Shown here one piece after another: positions 33,757-42,261 of a stretch of 64,000 nt of DNA. Under the pieces are notes generated by a model, which was not told the DNA's origin, made no database searches, and saw only the letters and a list, made by a program, of their open reading frames with translations. Position numbers and translations under genes: made by a program. Position 1 is the stretch's first letter. Each line of letters begins with the position of its first letter. Source of the stretch: SHZI01 sp963802215 (GTDB taxonomy: Bacteria; Pseudomonadota; Gammaproteobacteria; Steroidobacterales; GCA-2729495); NCBI GenBank assembly GCA_963802215.1, contig CAWDHQ010000002.1:62001-126000 (forward strand), written 5' to 3'.

Positions 33757-34545
33757 ATGGCGGACAACGATTTTCAGCATAACGAGGCCCCGGAGGAGCT
33801 GCCCGAGGCCAGCCTGATGTCCCATCTCCTGGAGCTGCGATCGCGCCTGCTGAAGGCGGTCGGTGCGGTTCTCGGGGTTTTCATCTGCCTCCTGCCCTTC
33901 ACGCAGGAAGTCTTCGAGGCCGTGGCGCGGCCGTTGATGTCCCAGCTGCCGAAGGGTTCCACGATGATCGCCACCCAGGTGGCGTCGCCGTTCCTCACGC
34001 CGTTCAAGGCCTCGTTTTACGTGGCCATCATGCTGGCCATTCCGCTGGTCATCTATCAGACCTGGGCATTCGTGGCTCCCGGCCTGTACCGGCGCGAGAA
34101 GCGCCTCGCCGTACCGCTGCTGGTATCCAGCGTGATCCTTTTCTACGTAGGCGTGGCCTTTGCCTACTGGGTCGTTTTCCCGATCATGTTCGGCTTCTTT
34201 GCGACGGCAGCGCCAAGCGGTGTCCAGGTGATGACGGACATCAACAGCTACATGGACTTCGTGCTCGTGCTGTTCATCGCCTTCGGCGTGGCCTTCGAGG
34301 TCCCGGTGGCCACGGTGCTGCTGGTTCTGAGCGGCATGGTCAGCCTCGAGTCCCTCAAGGGCAATCGCCAGTACGTGTTCCTTGGCTGCTTCGTCGTGGG
34401 CATGCTGCTCACGCCTCCGGACGTGTTCTCGCAGACCCTGCTGGCGATCCCCATGTACTTGCTGTATGAAGCGGGGATCGTGATGGCACGCATCCTGTCC
34501 CAGCCCGCAACCGCCGACCAGCCGGCTCGTGACAAGCCCGCCTGA
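33757..34545 (+). CDS. tatC: Sec-independent protein translocase subunit TatC
   Basis: TatC is the six-helix core of the twin-arginine receptor. The 262-residue product has the N-terminal MSHLLELRSRLLKAVGAV cytosolic helix with the conserved Glu, a first periplasmic loop, the APGLYRREKRLA segment, and FGVAFEVPVATVLLVLSGMV with the transmembrane Glu. The window's exported metalloenzyme candidates may depend on Tat or Sec; their signal peptides look Sec-type. Confidence 0.95.
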   Translation: MADNDFQHNEAPEELPEASLMSHLLELRSRLLKAVGAVLGVFICLLPFTQEVFEAVARPLMSQLPKGSTMIATQVASPFLTPFKASFYVAIMLAIPLVIYQTWAFVAPGLYRREKRLAVPLLVSSVILFYVGVAFAYWVVFPIMFGFFATAAPSGVQVMTDINSYMDFVLVLFIAFGVAFEVPVATVLLVLSGMVSLESLKGNRQYVFLGCFVVGMLLTPPDVFSQTLLAIPMYLLYEAGIVMARILSQPATADQPARDKPA

Positions 34546-36066
34546 ATGACCTCGTCCGGATCCGCCACGCCGGGCAGGACCTACTTCGGTCATCCGCCGG
34601 GACTTTTCGTCCTGTTCTTTACCGAAATGTGGGAGCGCTTTTCCTATTACGGGATGCGCGCCCTGCTCATCTTCTACCTGACCAAGCATTGGCTGTATTC
34701 GGACGAGCGCGCGAGCGTCATCTACGGCGCCTACACCGCGCTCGTGTACATCACGCCGGTCATTGGCGGTTACCTGGCGGATCGCTATCTGGGCCAGCGC
34801 AAGGCCGTGGTGTTTGGCGCCGTTCTGCTCGCGTTCGGCCATTTCCTGATGGGAGTGGAAGGCGATGGCGGACAGTCCAGCCCAACACTGAACATCTTCT
34901 GGCTGGCGCTGTCCTTCATCATCGTCGGCTCGGGATTCCTCAAGGCCAATATCTCGGTCATTGTCGGCCAGCTCTACCCGCGGACCGATCCGCGGCGCGA
35001 TCCCGCCTATACGATCTTTTACATGGGCATCAATCTCGGTGCGGCCATTGGTGCGGGGCTCTGCGGCTATCTCGGCGAAACCTACGGCTGGTCCTACGGC
35101 TTTGGTGCCGCTGGCGTCGGGATGCTGTTTGGACTGGCCGTGTTCCTGTGGGGCAGGCCTCTGCTCCTCGGGAAGGGTGAAGCGCCCGACCCGGTCCGCC
35201 TGAAGCGACGGGCTGGCGGCGTCACGCTGGAGTGGCGGCTCTACCTGGCCGCTGTCGCCGGTGTCGGTGTCGTGTGGTGGCTCGTCCAGAACCAGGACCT
35301 GGTGGGTCGCCTCCTGGGACTGGCAGGCTTTGCGCTGGTTGCCTACGTCCTCTATACGGCGGTCTTTCGCCTGCCGCGTGAAGATCGGGATCGCATCCTC
35401 GCTGCCATGTTTCTCATCGTGGGGTCGATCCTGTTCTGGGCCCTGTTCGAGCAGGCGGGTTCATCGCTCAACCTTTACACCGACCGCTTCGTGGATCGAG
35501 CCGGAGTGCCGGCGTCCGTATTCCAGTCCATCAATGCCATATACATCGTCCTGCTGGGCCCGGTGTTCGCCGGCCTGTGGTTGTGGCTGGCCAACAGGGG
35601 ACTGGAGCCCTCTGCTCCCGCAAAGTTCGGGCTGGCCATGGTTCAGCTGGGCGCGGGCTTTCTCATCCTCGTCGCGGGCGCCGCCAACGGCATTGCGACC
35701 CCGGTCGTCTTCATATTCCTGATCTACCTGCTGCACACGACGGGCGAACTGTGCCTGTCGCCGGTTGGCCTTTCGGCCATGAACCGGCTAGCACCAGCGC
35801 ATCTGGCGAGCCTGATCATGGGTACCTGGTTCTTCGCATCTGCCACGGGTAACTTCGCCGCCGGCCTGATCGCGGCGGCCGCGGGCGCCCGGGAGGGCGA
35901 CGGCGGGACGGCAACCCAGCAAACGGTGCTCGACGTCTATTCCACCGTCGGCTGGGTGGCCATCGGCGCCGGAATTGCGGTGCTGGCGATTTCCCCGCTC
36001 GTCAGGAAGCTCATGCATCTCGATACGCTGACTGATGCCGAACCGGGAACCCAGTCGCCGCGTTGA
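34546..36066 (+). CDS. Proton-dependent oligopeptide transporter (POT/PTR family)
   Basis: This is a major-facilitator-type di/tripeptide:proton symporter. The 506-residue product has about 14 hydrophobic helices and the POT signature in helix 1, LFFTEMWERFSYYGMRALL, including the ExxER proton-coupling motif, then GGYLADRYLGQRKAV and GFLKANISVIVGQLYP. It starts immediately after the tatC stop, so it may share the tat transcript. With the ABC peptide transporter nearby, the cell has two peptide uptake routes. Confidence 0.92.
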   Translation: MTSSGSATPGRTYFGHPPGLFVLFFTEMWERFSYYGMRALLIFYLTKHWLYSDERASVIYGAYTALVYITPVIGGYLADRYLGQRKAVVFGAVLLAFGHFLMGVEGDGGQSSPTLNIFWLALSFIIVGSGFLKANISVIVGQLYPRTDPRRDPAYTIFYMGINLGAAIGAGLCGYLGETYGWSYGFGAAGVGMLFGLAVFLWGRPLLLGKGEAPDPVRLKRRAGGVTLEWRLYLAAVAGVGVVWWLVQNQDLVGRLLGLAGFALVAYVLYTAVFRLPREDRDRILAAMFLIVGSILFWALFEQAGSSLNLYTDRFVDRAGVPASVFQSINAIYIVLLGPVFAGLWLWLANRGLEPSAPAKFGLAMVQLGAGFLILVAGAANGIATPVVFIFLIYLLHTTGELCLSPVGLSAMNRLAPAHLASLIMGTWFFASATGNFAAGLIAAAAGAREGDGGTATQQTVLDVYSTVGWVAIGAGIAVLAISPLVRKLMHLDTLTDAEPGTQSPR

Positions 36067-36126
36067 TGCGCGGGGCCGCTTCCCCGGATAATCCCTCCCT
36101 ACGTCCACCTGCACGGAGCTGCCACA

Positions 36127-36438
36127 ATGCCTGCCTACATTCTTTCGGTCGTCGAAATCACCAACCCGGGCCCCAATCTCAAGAAGTACACCGAGGAATC
36201 GGCGCGCCTGGCCCGCCTGCACGGCGGCAGGTACGTGGTTCGGGGCAAGCCATCCAGCATCATTTCCGGCGACCTCCTGTCCAGGAAGGTAGTCGTCATG
36301 CTCGAGTTCCCGAGCATGGAGAATCTGCGCGCGTTCTTCGACAGTGACGACTACCAGAAGGGCTGCAAGCCCCTGCGGGAAGGCACCGGCATCTACGACA
36401 TCGGATTCTTCGAGTCACCGCCCCCCGGAATGGCGTAG
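36127..36438 (+). CDS. DUF1330 domain protein
   Basis: The 103-residue product is a single ferredoxin-like dimeric alpha/beta-barrel domain of the DUF1330 type, recognised from AYILSVVEITNP, LHGGRYVVRGK and FPSMENLRAFFDSDDYQ. Family members have no settled function; some relatives bind small ligands or act in monooxygenase-like chemistry. It precedes an alpha-hydroxy-acid oxidase by 25 bp, so they may be one unit. Confidence 0.85.
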   Translation: MPAYILSVVEITNPGPNLKKYTEESARLARLHGGRYVVRGKPSSIISGDLLSRKVVVMLEFPSMENLRAFFDSDDYQKGCKPLREGTGIYDIGFFESPPPGMA

Positions 36439-36463
36439 CAGCGATGCGGGCCCCGGCGGCCTG

Positions 36464-37612
36464 ATGCGCCTTTCCGACTGCCACAACGTCGAGGATTTCC
36501 AGAAGCTGGCCCGCCGCCGGTTGCCAGGACCGGTGTACCACTACATCGACGGGGCGGCCGACGACGAGATCACCAAGGCGCGCAATACGGCGGCCTTCGA
36601 CGACTGCGACCTGGTGCCGAACGTCCTGGCCGGCGTCGAGACCGTCGACCTGCGCACCACGGTCATGGGCTGCGAGATCGCCATGCCGCTGTTCCTGTCG
36701 CCAACGGCGTTGCAGCGGCTGTTCCACTGGCAGGGCGAACGGGCGGTGGCGAGGGCAGCGGAGAAGTTCGGGACATTCTTCGGGATTTCCTCGCTTGGCA
36801 CGGTCGGCCTCGAGGAGATCGGCCGGGCGGTGGCAAGCCCCAAGCTGTTCCAGCTCTACGTCCACAAGGACAATGGGCTGAACAGCGCGCTGATCGCGGC
36901 CGCGAAGGCGGCCCGGTTCGACGCGGTTGCGCTTACCGTCGACACCATCGTGGGCGGCAACCGGGAGCGCTGCCTCCGCACAGGCTTCACATCGCCGCCG
37001 CGCCTCACCCTGGCGAGCGCGCTGAGCTTCGCGGCACACCCCGCCTGGGCCCTCAACTACTACGCCCGGGAGCCGTTCCGGCTGCCCAACCTGGCCTCCC
37101 ACCTGGCGGAAGGCTCGAGCATCCCGTTGTCGGTCGCGGAGTACTTCACCTCCATGCTCGACCAGTCCCTCGACTGGAAGCGGGCCGAGGCGATCCGCGC
37201 CGAGTGGGGCGGGCAGTTCTGCCTGAAAGGGATCATGTCGGTCGGCGACGCCCGGCGCGCCGTGGACATCGGCGCCACTGCCATCATGGTGTCGAACCAT
37301 GGCGGCCGCCAGCTCGACGGCAGCCGCGCGCCCTTCGACCAGCTGGCCGAGATCGTGGACGCGGTCGGTGACAAGATCGACGTCATCTGCGACGGTGGCG
37401 TCCGACGCGGCAGCCACGTGCTCAAGGCGCTGAGCGTCGGTGCCAAGGCCTGCTCGGGCGGGCGCCTCTACCTTTACGCGCTGGCGGCGGCAGGCCAGGC
37501 GGGCGTGGAACGGATCCTCGGCAAGCTCCGGGCCGAGATCGAACGTGACATGAAGCTGATGGGCGCGCGCTCCGTCGCGGACCTGTCCCGGGAGAACCTG
37601 CGCTGGCGGTAG
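36464..37612 (+). CDS. FMN-dependent alpha-hydroxy-acid oxidase/dehydrogenase
   Basis: This family oxidises L-lactate, glycolate or mandelate with FMN. The 382-residue product has YHYIDGAADDEIT near the N-terminus, the phosphate-binding and catalytic region MVSNHGGRQLDGSRA with the base His and substrate Arg, and the FMN-binding DVICDGGVRRGSHVLKALSVGA. LldD-like and glycolate-oxidase-like members cannot be told apart from this alone. I chose the ATG at 36464, which gives the MRLSDCHNVEDFQ start usual for the family; the frame is open further upstream across the end of the DUF1330 gene. Confidence 0.9.
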   Translation: MRLSDCHNVEDFQKLARRRLPGPVYHYIDGAADDEITKARNTAAFDDCDLVPNVLAGVETVDLRTTVMGCEIAMPLFLSPTALQRLFHWQGERAVARAAEKFGTFFGISSLGTVGLEEIGRAVASPKLFQLYVHKDNGLNSALIAAAKAARFDAVALTVDTIVGGNRERCLRTGFTSPPRLTLASALSFAAHPAWALNYYAREPFRLPNLASHLAEGSSIPLSVAEYFTSMLDQSLDWKRAEAIRAEWGGQFCLKGIMSVGDARRAVDIGATAIMVSNHGGRQLDGSRAPFDQLAEIVDAVGDKIDVICDGGVRRGSHVLKALSVGAKACSGGRLYLYALAAAGQAGVERILGKLRAEIERDMKLMGARSVADLSRENLRWR

Positions 37613-37614
37613 AG

Positions 37615-38490
37615 ATGCCAGCCCCGAACGACGGCCCCATCGGCGTTTTCGACTCCGGTGTGGGCGGCCTGTCGGTCTGGCGGGAGATCGTGCGCGTGCT
37701 GCCGCACGAGGACACGATCTACGTCGCCGACCAGGCCCACGTCCCCTACGGTCCGCGGGGCGAGACCGAGATCCGCGGCTACTGCGACGTGATCACCCGC
37801 TACCTGCTTGCGGCCCGTTGCAAGGCCATCGTCGTTGCCTGCAATACGGCTTCCGCCGCCGCGCTGAAGCACCTGCGGGAGACGTTCACCCAGGTTCCGA
37901 CGATCGGGATGGAGCCCGCGGTGAAGCCGGCGGCCGCCCTGACCAAGAGCGGCGTCGTGGGCATCATGGCCACGCCGGCGACCTTTCAGGGCCGCCTGTT
38001 CAAGGCAACGGCGGGGCGCCACGCGTCGGGGATCAGGCTCGTCAACCAGGTGTGCGATGGACTCGCCGAGCATGTCGAGACCGGGCATCTCGAGGGACCC
38101 GGGACCGAGGCGCTGCTCCGCCGCTGCCTGGCCCCGATCATGGAGGCCGGTGCGGACACGGTCGTGCTCGCCTGCACCCACTACCCCTTCGTCATCGACA
38201 CCATCCGCCGTATCGCCGGGCCGGACGTGACGGTGATCGACCCCGCGCCCGCCATCGCCCGTCACCTGGGCAATGTCCTCGCGGAGCACGGCCTGCAAGG
38301 CCAGGTTTCACGCCAGGGCCGGCACACCTTCGTGACCAGTGGCGATGCGGGGCACTTCGCGGGTTCGTTGCTACGCCTCACCGGGATCCGGGCGCCGGTG
38401 ACAGCCGTCCGGTGGAGCTCAGGCGAGCTGTTGCCGGCTACGGACGTGGCGCGGCAACGTGGATGCACTCCGGATACCGGCGACCCCTGA
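37615..38490 (+). CDS. murI: Glutamate racemase
   Basis: MurI makes D-glutamate for peptidoglycan. The 291-residue product has the family start GPIGVFDSGVGGLSVWREI and the two catalytic Cys in ACNTASAAALK and ACTHYPF. Conserved VPYG and substrate-loop residues are present. The 3' end overlaps the convergent lipoprotein gene by 53 bp; the overlapping C-terminal residues are past the conserved fold. Confidence 0.95.
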   Translation: MPAPNDGPIGVFDSGVGGLSVWREIVRVLPHEDTIYVADQAHVPYGPRGETEIRGYCDVITRYLLAARCKAIVVACNTASAAALKHLRETFTQVPTIGMEPAVKPAAALTKSGVVGIMATPATFQGRLFKATAGRHASGIRLVNQVCDGLAEHVETGHLEGPGTEALLRRCLAPIMEAGADTVVLACTHYPFVIDTIRRIAGPDVTVIDPAPAIARHLGNVLAEHGLQGQVSRQGRHTFVTSGDAGHFAGSLLRLTGIRAPVTAVRWSSGELLPATDVARQRGCTPDTGDP

Positions 38491-39103
38491 CCTCCAGCGT
38501 GGCCCGATCGCCCTTGCTCCAGATGAAGGTGCCCGGATCAGGCATGGCGTCATGGCGAACTCCGGAGGCCGTTGGAACCGGCTGCACCGGAATGCTCTCG
38601 CCGCCCACCAGGAGAGTCGCCTGGTCACCGGCATATCCAAGCGAGACCGACTCCCCGCCGCAGGTCCAGCGGGTTACGAACGCCAAGGCGGTGTAGGGCG
38701 CGAGCATGACCACGCCCACGTCGACCACAGATCCCGCGGATTCGATCACTACCGGCTCGCCCAGCCAGGTGACCCGCCCGCCGGTCACGATCGCAGCCCT
38801 GATGACGTAGGTACCGCGGTCGTCCAGGCTGGAACGCTTCACCGCCAGTTCGAAGGGCACGGGCACCTGCGCGCCCGCCAGCTCCCTGCGCTGCTCGGCT
38901 ATGACGGGGCCGTCGGGGATGGCGGCGTGCCGCAGCTCAACCACCGATTGGCTGTCCGGCGGGAGGGCGATCCGCGCAGGATAGGTTAGGGAACCTGTAA
39001 TCGTCAGGATCTCATCGGCCGGCGGGGTGCCAGCGCAGCCAGCCATGCTGCCGAGGAGAAGTCCGGCAAGAGCGGCGGCACGGCCAGGGCGAGCTTTCGG
39101 CAT
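38438..39103 (-). CDS. YbaY-MliC two-domain lipoprotein
   Basis: The 221-residue product has a lipoprotein signal (lipobox MAGC, Cys23). Residues about 33-130 match the YbaY-type lipoprotein domain (LTYPARIALPPDSQSVVELR, VPVPFELAVKRSSLDDRGTY). Residues about 140-220 match the MliC/PliC lysozyme-inhibitor domain (TRWTCGGESVSLGYAGDQA, SGVRHD, IWSKGDRATLEV, ending in a Cys that can pair with the first). MliC proteins inhibit C-type lysozyme in the periplasm. The combination suggests an envelope-protecting lipoprotein. Confidence 0.75.
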   Translation of the reverse strand: MPKARPGRAAALAGLLLGSMAGCAGTPPADEILTITGSLTYPARIALPPDSQSVVELRHAAIPDGPVIAEQRRELAGAQVPVPFELAVKRSSLDDRGTYVIRAAIVTGGRVTWLGEPVVIESAGSVVDVGVVMLAPYTALAFVTRWTCGGESVSLGYAGDQATLLVGGESIPVQPVPTASGVRHDAMPDPGTFIWSKGDRATLEVRGRRYPECIHVAAPRP

Positions 39104-39118
39104 GGACTGGAGTTTACG

Positions 39119-40843
39119 TCAGGCAACCACCGCTGCCGCAGCGACAGCCGCTGGCTCAACCAGGCCATCGAAGGCGTGGCGGGCAACGTCTTCCCCGCCC
39201 CTGGCGAAGTTCCGGTTGATGCCCGCGAGGATGGCCCGGATGGAGGCCGTGACGATGTTCGGGTCCATCCCGGCGCCGAAGGTGCTGCCCGCAATCCCCT
39301 CGACCGCCAGTTCCACGATGGCAAAAGCCTGGGAGTCTGCCCCCTGCCCGAGCGAACGCTCCTCATAGGAGAGGATCCGCACCGGCATGCGCAGCGCATC
39401 GATGACGGCATCGATCGGTCCGTTGCCCTCACCCTCGACCTCGATCCTGCGGCTTCCCCAGCTGATCGTCAGACGGACGCCCTGCCGCGCTCCCCGCTCG
39501 AAGAGGTGGTGCCCGACGTAGCGGACGGGTTCAGGCCGGTCCAGATACTCGGTGGCGAAGAGGCGCCAGATGCCGTCGGCGGACACCTCGGTGCCGGTGA
39601 CTTCAGCGAAACGCTGGACGGCGCCGCTGAACTCGATCTGCATCCGCCGCGGCATCACGACGCCACGGGACGTCTCCAGCAGGTAGGCCACGCCGCCCTT
39701 GCCCGACTGGCTGTTCACTCTCACCAGCGAGTCGTAACTGCGGCCGAGGTCCGCCGGGTCGATGGGCAGGTAGGGGACGCTCCAGTAGCCGTCGCCGGCC
39801 TGGGCGGCCATGCCCTTGCGGATTGCGTCCTGGTGCGAACCGGAGAATGCGGTGAAGACGAGGTCGCCCGCGTAGGGATGGCGGGGGTGCACCGGAATCC
39901 GCGTGCAGTCCTCGCAGGTGCGGGCGATGGCGTTGATATCCGAGAAGTCGAGGCGGGGATCGATGCCCTGCGTGTGGAGATTCAGGGCGAGGGTCATGAG
40001 ATCCACGTTTCCCGTGCGCTCGCCGTTGCCGAACAGGCACCCCTCCACGCGCTCGGCGCCGGCCATCAGCGCGAGCTCGGCCGCGCCCACGGCGGAACCC
40101 CGGTCGTTATGAGGATGCACGCTGATTACCACGGAATCGCGCCGCGCGAGATTGCGGTGCATCCATTCGATCTGGTCGGCGTAGACGTTCGGCGTGGCGA
40201 CCTCGACGGTCGCGGGCAGATTCAGGATGACCTTGCGCTCCGGCGTGGCACCCCAGGCCTCGGCCACGGCATCGCATATCTGCCTGGAGAACTCGAGCTC
40301 CGTGGCAGAGAAGTTCTCCGGGCTGTACTCGAGCACCCACTCGGTTTCCGGCTGGGCGGCGCAGAGTTCGCGAATCAGTCGAACGCTATCGACCGCCATG
40401 GCCATGACTTCCTCCGGGCTCATGCCGAACACCGTTTCCCGGAACACGGGTGAGGTGGCGTTGTAGACGTGAACGATCGCGCGCCGGGCGCCGCGCAACG
40501 ACTCCACGGTGCGGCGGATGAGGGGCTCACGGGCCTGGGTCAGGACGCCGATCGTGACGTCACCGGGAATGTGACCCTGCCCGATCAGGGTTCGCACGAA
40601 GTCGAACTCGGTCTGGGACGCAGCCGGGAACGCCACTTCGATCTCCCGGAAGCCGATCGCGCAGAGCATCCGGAACATGCGCAACTTCCGGTCCGCACCC
40701 ATGGGCTCGAAGAGCGCCTGGTTGCCATCCCGGAGGTCCGTGCTGAGCCAGGCGGGCGCCTGGCTGATGACGTTGCCCGGCCAGCGACGGTCAGGCAGGG
40801 CAACGGGGGGGAAGGCTCGGTAACGACGCGGGCCGGCAGTCAT
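39119..40843 (-). CDS. leuA: 2-isopropylmalate synthase
   Basis: LeuA condenses acetyl-CoA with 2-oxoisovalerate, the first committed step of leucine synthesis. The 574-residue product has the DRE-TIM signature LSTDLRDGNQAL, the metal-binding HPHNDRGSAVG, the GCLFGNGERTGNVDL catalytic region and a C-terminal LeuA allosteric domain with EGEGNGPIDAVIDAL. Its start and length match the longer LeuA form found in Pseudomonas and Actinobacteria rather than the 520-residue form. A divergent Lrp-family regulator lies next to it. Confidence 0.94.
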   Translation of the reverse strand: MTAGPRRYRAFPPVALPDRRWPGNVISQAPAWLSTDLRDGNQALFEPMGADRKLRMFRMLCAIGFREIEVAFPAASQTEFDFVRTLIGQGHIPGDVTIGVLTQAREPLIRRTVESLRGARRAIVHVYNATSPVFRETVFGMSPEEVMAMAVDSVRLIRELCAAQPETEWVLEYSPENFSATELEFSRQICDAVAEAWGATPERKVILNLPATVEVATPNVYADQIEWMHRNLARRDSVVISVHPHNDRGSAVGAAELALMAGAERVEGCLFGNGERTGNVDLMTLALNLHTQGIDPRLDFSDINAIARTCEDCTRIPVHPRHPYAGDLVFTAFSGSHQDAIRKGMAAQAGDGYWSVPYLPIDPADLGRSYDSLVRVNSQSGKGGVAYLLETSRGVVMPRRMQIEFSGAVQRFAEVTGTEVSADGIWRLFATEYLDRPEPVRYVGHHLFERGARQGVRLTISWGSRRIEVEGEGNGPIDAVIDALRMPVRILSYEERSLGQGADSQAFAIVELAVEGIAGSTFGAGMDPNIVTASIRAILAGINRNFARGGEDVARHAFDGLVEPAAVAAAAVVA

Positions 40844-40952
40844 GGTCGGGGCTCCTGATGGTTCGGCAGAGCCCCTACTCTAGGCGGCCGCGCCTGGCTG
40901 GGGATTGCGAAGATGGTTCGGATGGTTGCAGGATCTATTTGTTTCTTGCGTA

Positions 40953-40997
40953 TAAGGCCTTAATATTGGCAGTATGTGCCAACTCTGATAAAAGAGT
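40953..40997. promoter_or_regulatory. Cluster of three short palindromes between leuA and the Lrp-family gene
   Basis: TAAGGCCTTA (40953-40962), TTGGCA-N5-TGCCAA (40966-40982) and ACTCT-N6-AGAGT (40982-40997) lie in tandem in an AT-richer stretch just before the regulator start at 41007. Tandem two-fold sites suit Lrp/AsnC octamers, so this may be the operator controlling both genes. Confidence 0.45.
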
Positions 40998-41006
40998 AGC
41001 AACTGC

Positions 41007-41477
41007 ATGACCATCGACCGGTACGACCGCCAGATCCTGGAACTGCTGCAGGAGAATGCCCAGCTCAGCAATCAGGATCTGGCAGAGCGGATCGGCCTCT
41101 CGCCGTCGCCCTGCCTCCGGCGCGTGCGCGCCCTCGAGCAGTCCGGGCTCATCACCGGCTACCGGGCGTTGTTGGACGCCCGCAAACTCGGTCTCACGCT
41201 GCTGGCGCTGGTGCACATCGCCATGGACCGGCACACCCCGGACCGCTTCGCCAACTTCGAGAAACAGGTGGCCCTGCTGCCGGAAGTCCTCGAGTGCCTG
41301 CTCATCACCGGCCAGGAGGCTGACTACCAGCTCAAGGTCATCGTGCAGGACATGGACGCCTACCAGGCGCTGTTGCTGAACAAGATCACCCGGATCGAGG
41401 GCGTTTCGGGCGTGCACTCGAGTTTCGTCCTGCGTTCTGTGATCGACCGCACCGCCTTGCCCTTGCCGCCGGCCTAG
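41007..41477 (+). CDS. Lrp/AsnC family transcriptional regulator
   Basis: The 156-residue product has the N-terminal winged helix-turn-helix (YDRQILELLQENAQLSNQDLAERIGLSPSPCLRRVRALE) and the C-terminal RAM ligand-binding domain (AMDRHTPDRF, CLLITGQEADYQLKV). These proteins sense amino acids and often control their own gene and a divergent neighbour, which here is leuA. Leucine as the ligand is an inference from that context. Confidence 0.92.
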   Translation: MTIDRYDRQILELLQENAQLSNQDLAERIGLSPSPCLRRVRALEQSGLITGYRALLDARKLGLTLLALVHIAMDRHTPDRFANFEKQVALLPEVLECLLITGQEADYQLKVIVQDMDAYQALLLNKITRIEGVSGVHSSFVLRSVIDRTALPLPPA

Positions 41478-41493
41478 CGGCCACCCCTATACT
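41463..41493 (+). promoter_or_regulatory. Possible promoter of the SCO gene
   Basis: TTGCCG (41463-41468) and TATACT (41488-41493) are spaced by 19 bp, and the -10 ends 7 nt before the ATG at 41501. The -10 is a good match, the -35 and the spacing are poor. It would give a nearly leaderless message. Confidence 0.3.
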
Positions 41494-41500
41494 TTTAAGG

Positions 41501-42145
41501 ATGTGCCGCCCACAAACACGAGCCCGCTGGAGGCCGCATTTCGCCATTGCGCTGGCCCTGGCAGCCAGCCTGCTGCCGGCGACCGTATCACCCGCCACGG
41601 CGGACGCCACCGGCCGGGTGGTGGAGGCAATCCCGCCGAAGCCCATCACGGACTTCGAGCTCACCGACCAGAACGGCAGGCCCTTCCGGCTGAGCCAGCT
41701 CCAGGGACGCCCGGTCCTGGTGTTCTTCGGTTTCACCAACTGCCCGCTGGCCTGCCCCACCGCCATGGCCCAGTTGCTCGCCGTTGCCGGCGGGCCGGAT
41801 CCCGCAGCCCGCGAAGCCCGCGTGGTGATGATCAGCACCGACGGGGAGCGCGACACGCCGGCAGTGATGAAGCAGTACCTCTCCCGCCTGTCGCCGGACT
41901 TCATCGGGCTCACCGGGCCTCCGAAGGAGGTCGGCAAGATCGCCGCCCAGTTTTCCGCGGTGTTCTTCAGGGGCCGGGCGGCAGACCAGTCCGGCAACTA
42001 CCTCGTGGAGCACACGACGCAGATTTACCTCCTGGATCGTGCGGGCCGCCTGCGCGCCACCTTCTTCGACGCGCCCGTCGACACGCTGATGCGTGTCACC
42101 GCGGCGGTGGCCACCGGGAAGCCGGCTTCACATAATCCGAAATAG
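41501..42145 (+). CDS. SCO1/SenC family copper chaperone
   Basis: SCO proteins carry copper and reduce Cys thiols of copper sites in the periplasm. The 214-residue product has a signal peptide or anchor (about 12-34), a thioredoxin-like fold with CPLACP (Cys81, Cys85) after VLVFFGFTN, and the distal metal ligand His171 in VEHTTQIYLLD. All three copper ligands of the family are present. It sits 116 bp before the large copper-radical oxidase gene on the same strand and far from the cox cluster, so it may serve that enzyme. Confidence 0.88.
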   Translation: MCRPQTRARWRPHFAIALALAASLLPATVSPATADATGRVVEAIPPKPITDFELTDQNGRPFRLSQLQGRPVLVFFGFTNCPLACPTAMAQLLAVAGGPDPAAREARVVMISTDGERDTPAVMKQYLSRLSPDFIGLTGPPKEVGKIAAQFSAVFFRGRAADQSGNYLVEHTTQIYLLDRAGRLRATFFDAPVDTLMRVTAAVATGKPASHNPK

Positions 42146-42261
42146 TCCGCCGGCCAGGCCCTCCGAAATGTCGGCGGGGTCTCGACAGGGGGCCGGCGAC
42201 TGTGGCTATGATTCCGCCAAGGGCCGGCTAAAGGCCTTGCTACAAGAAGAAGAACAAGCTC

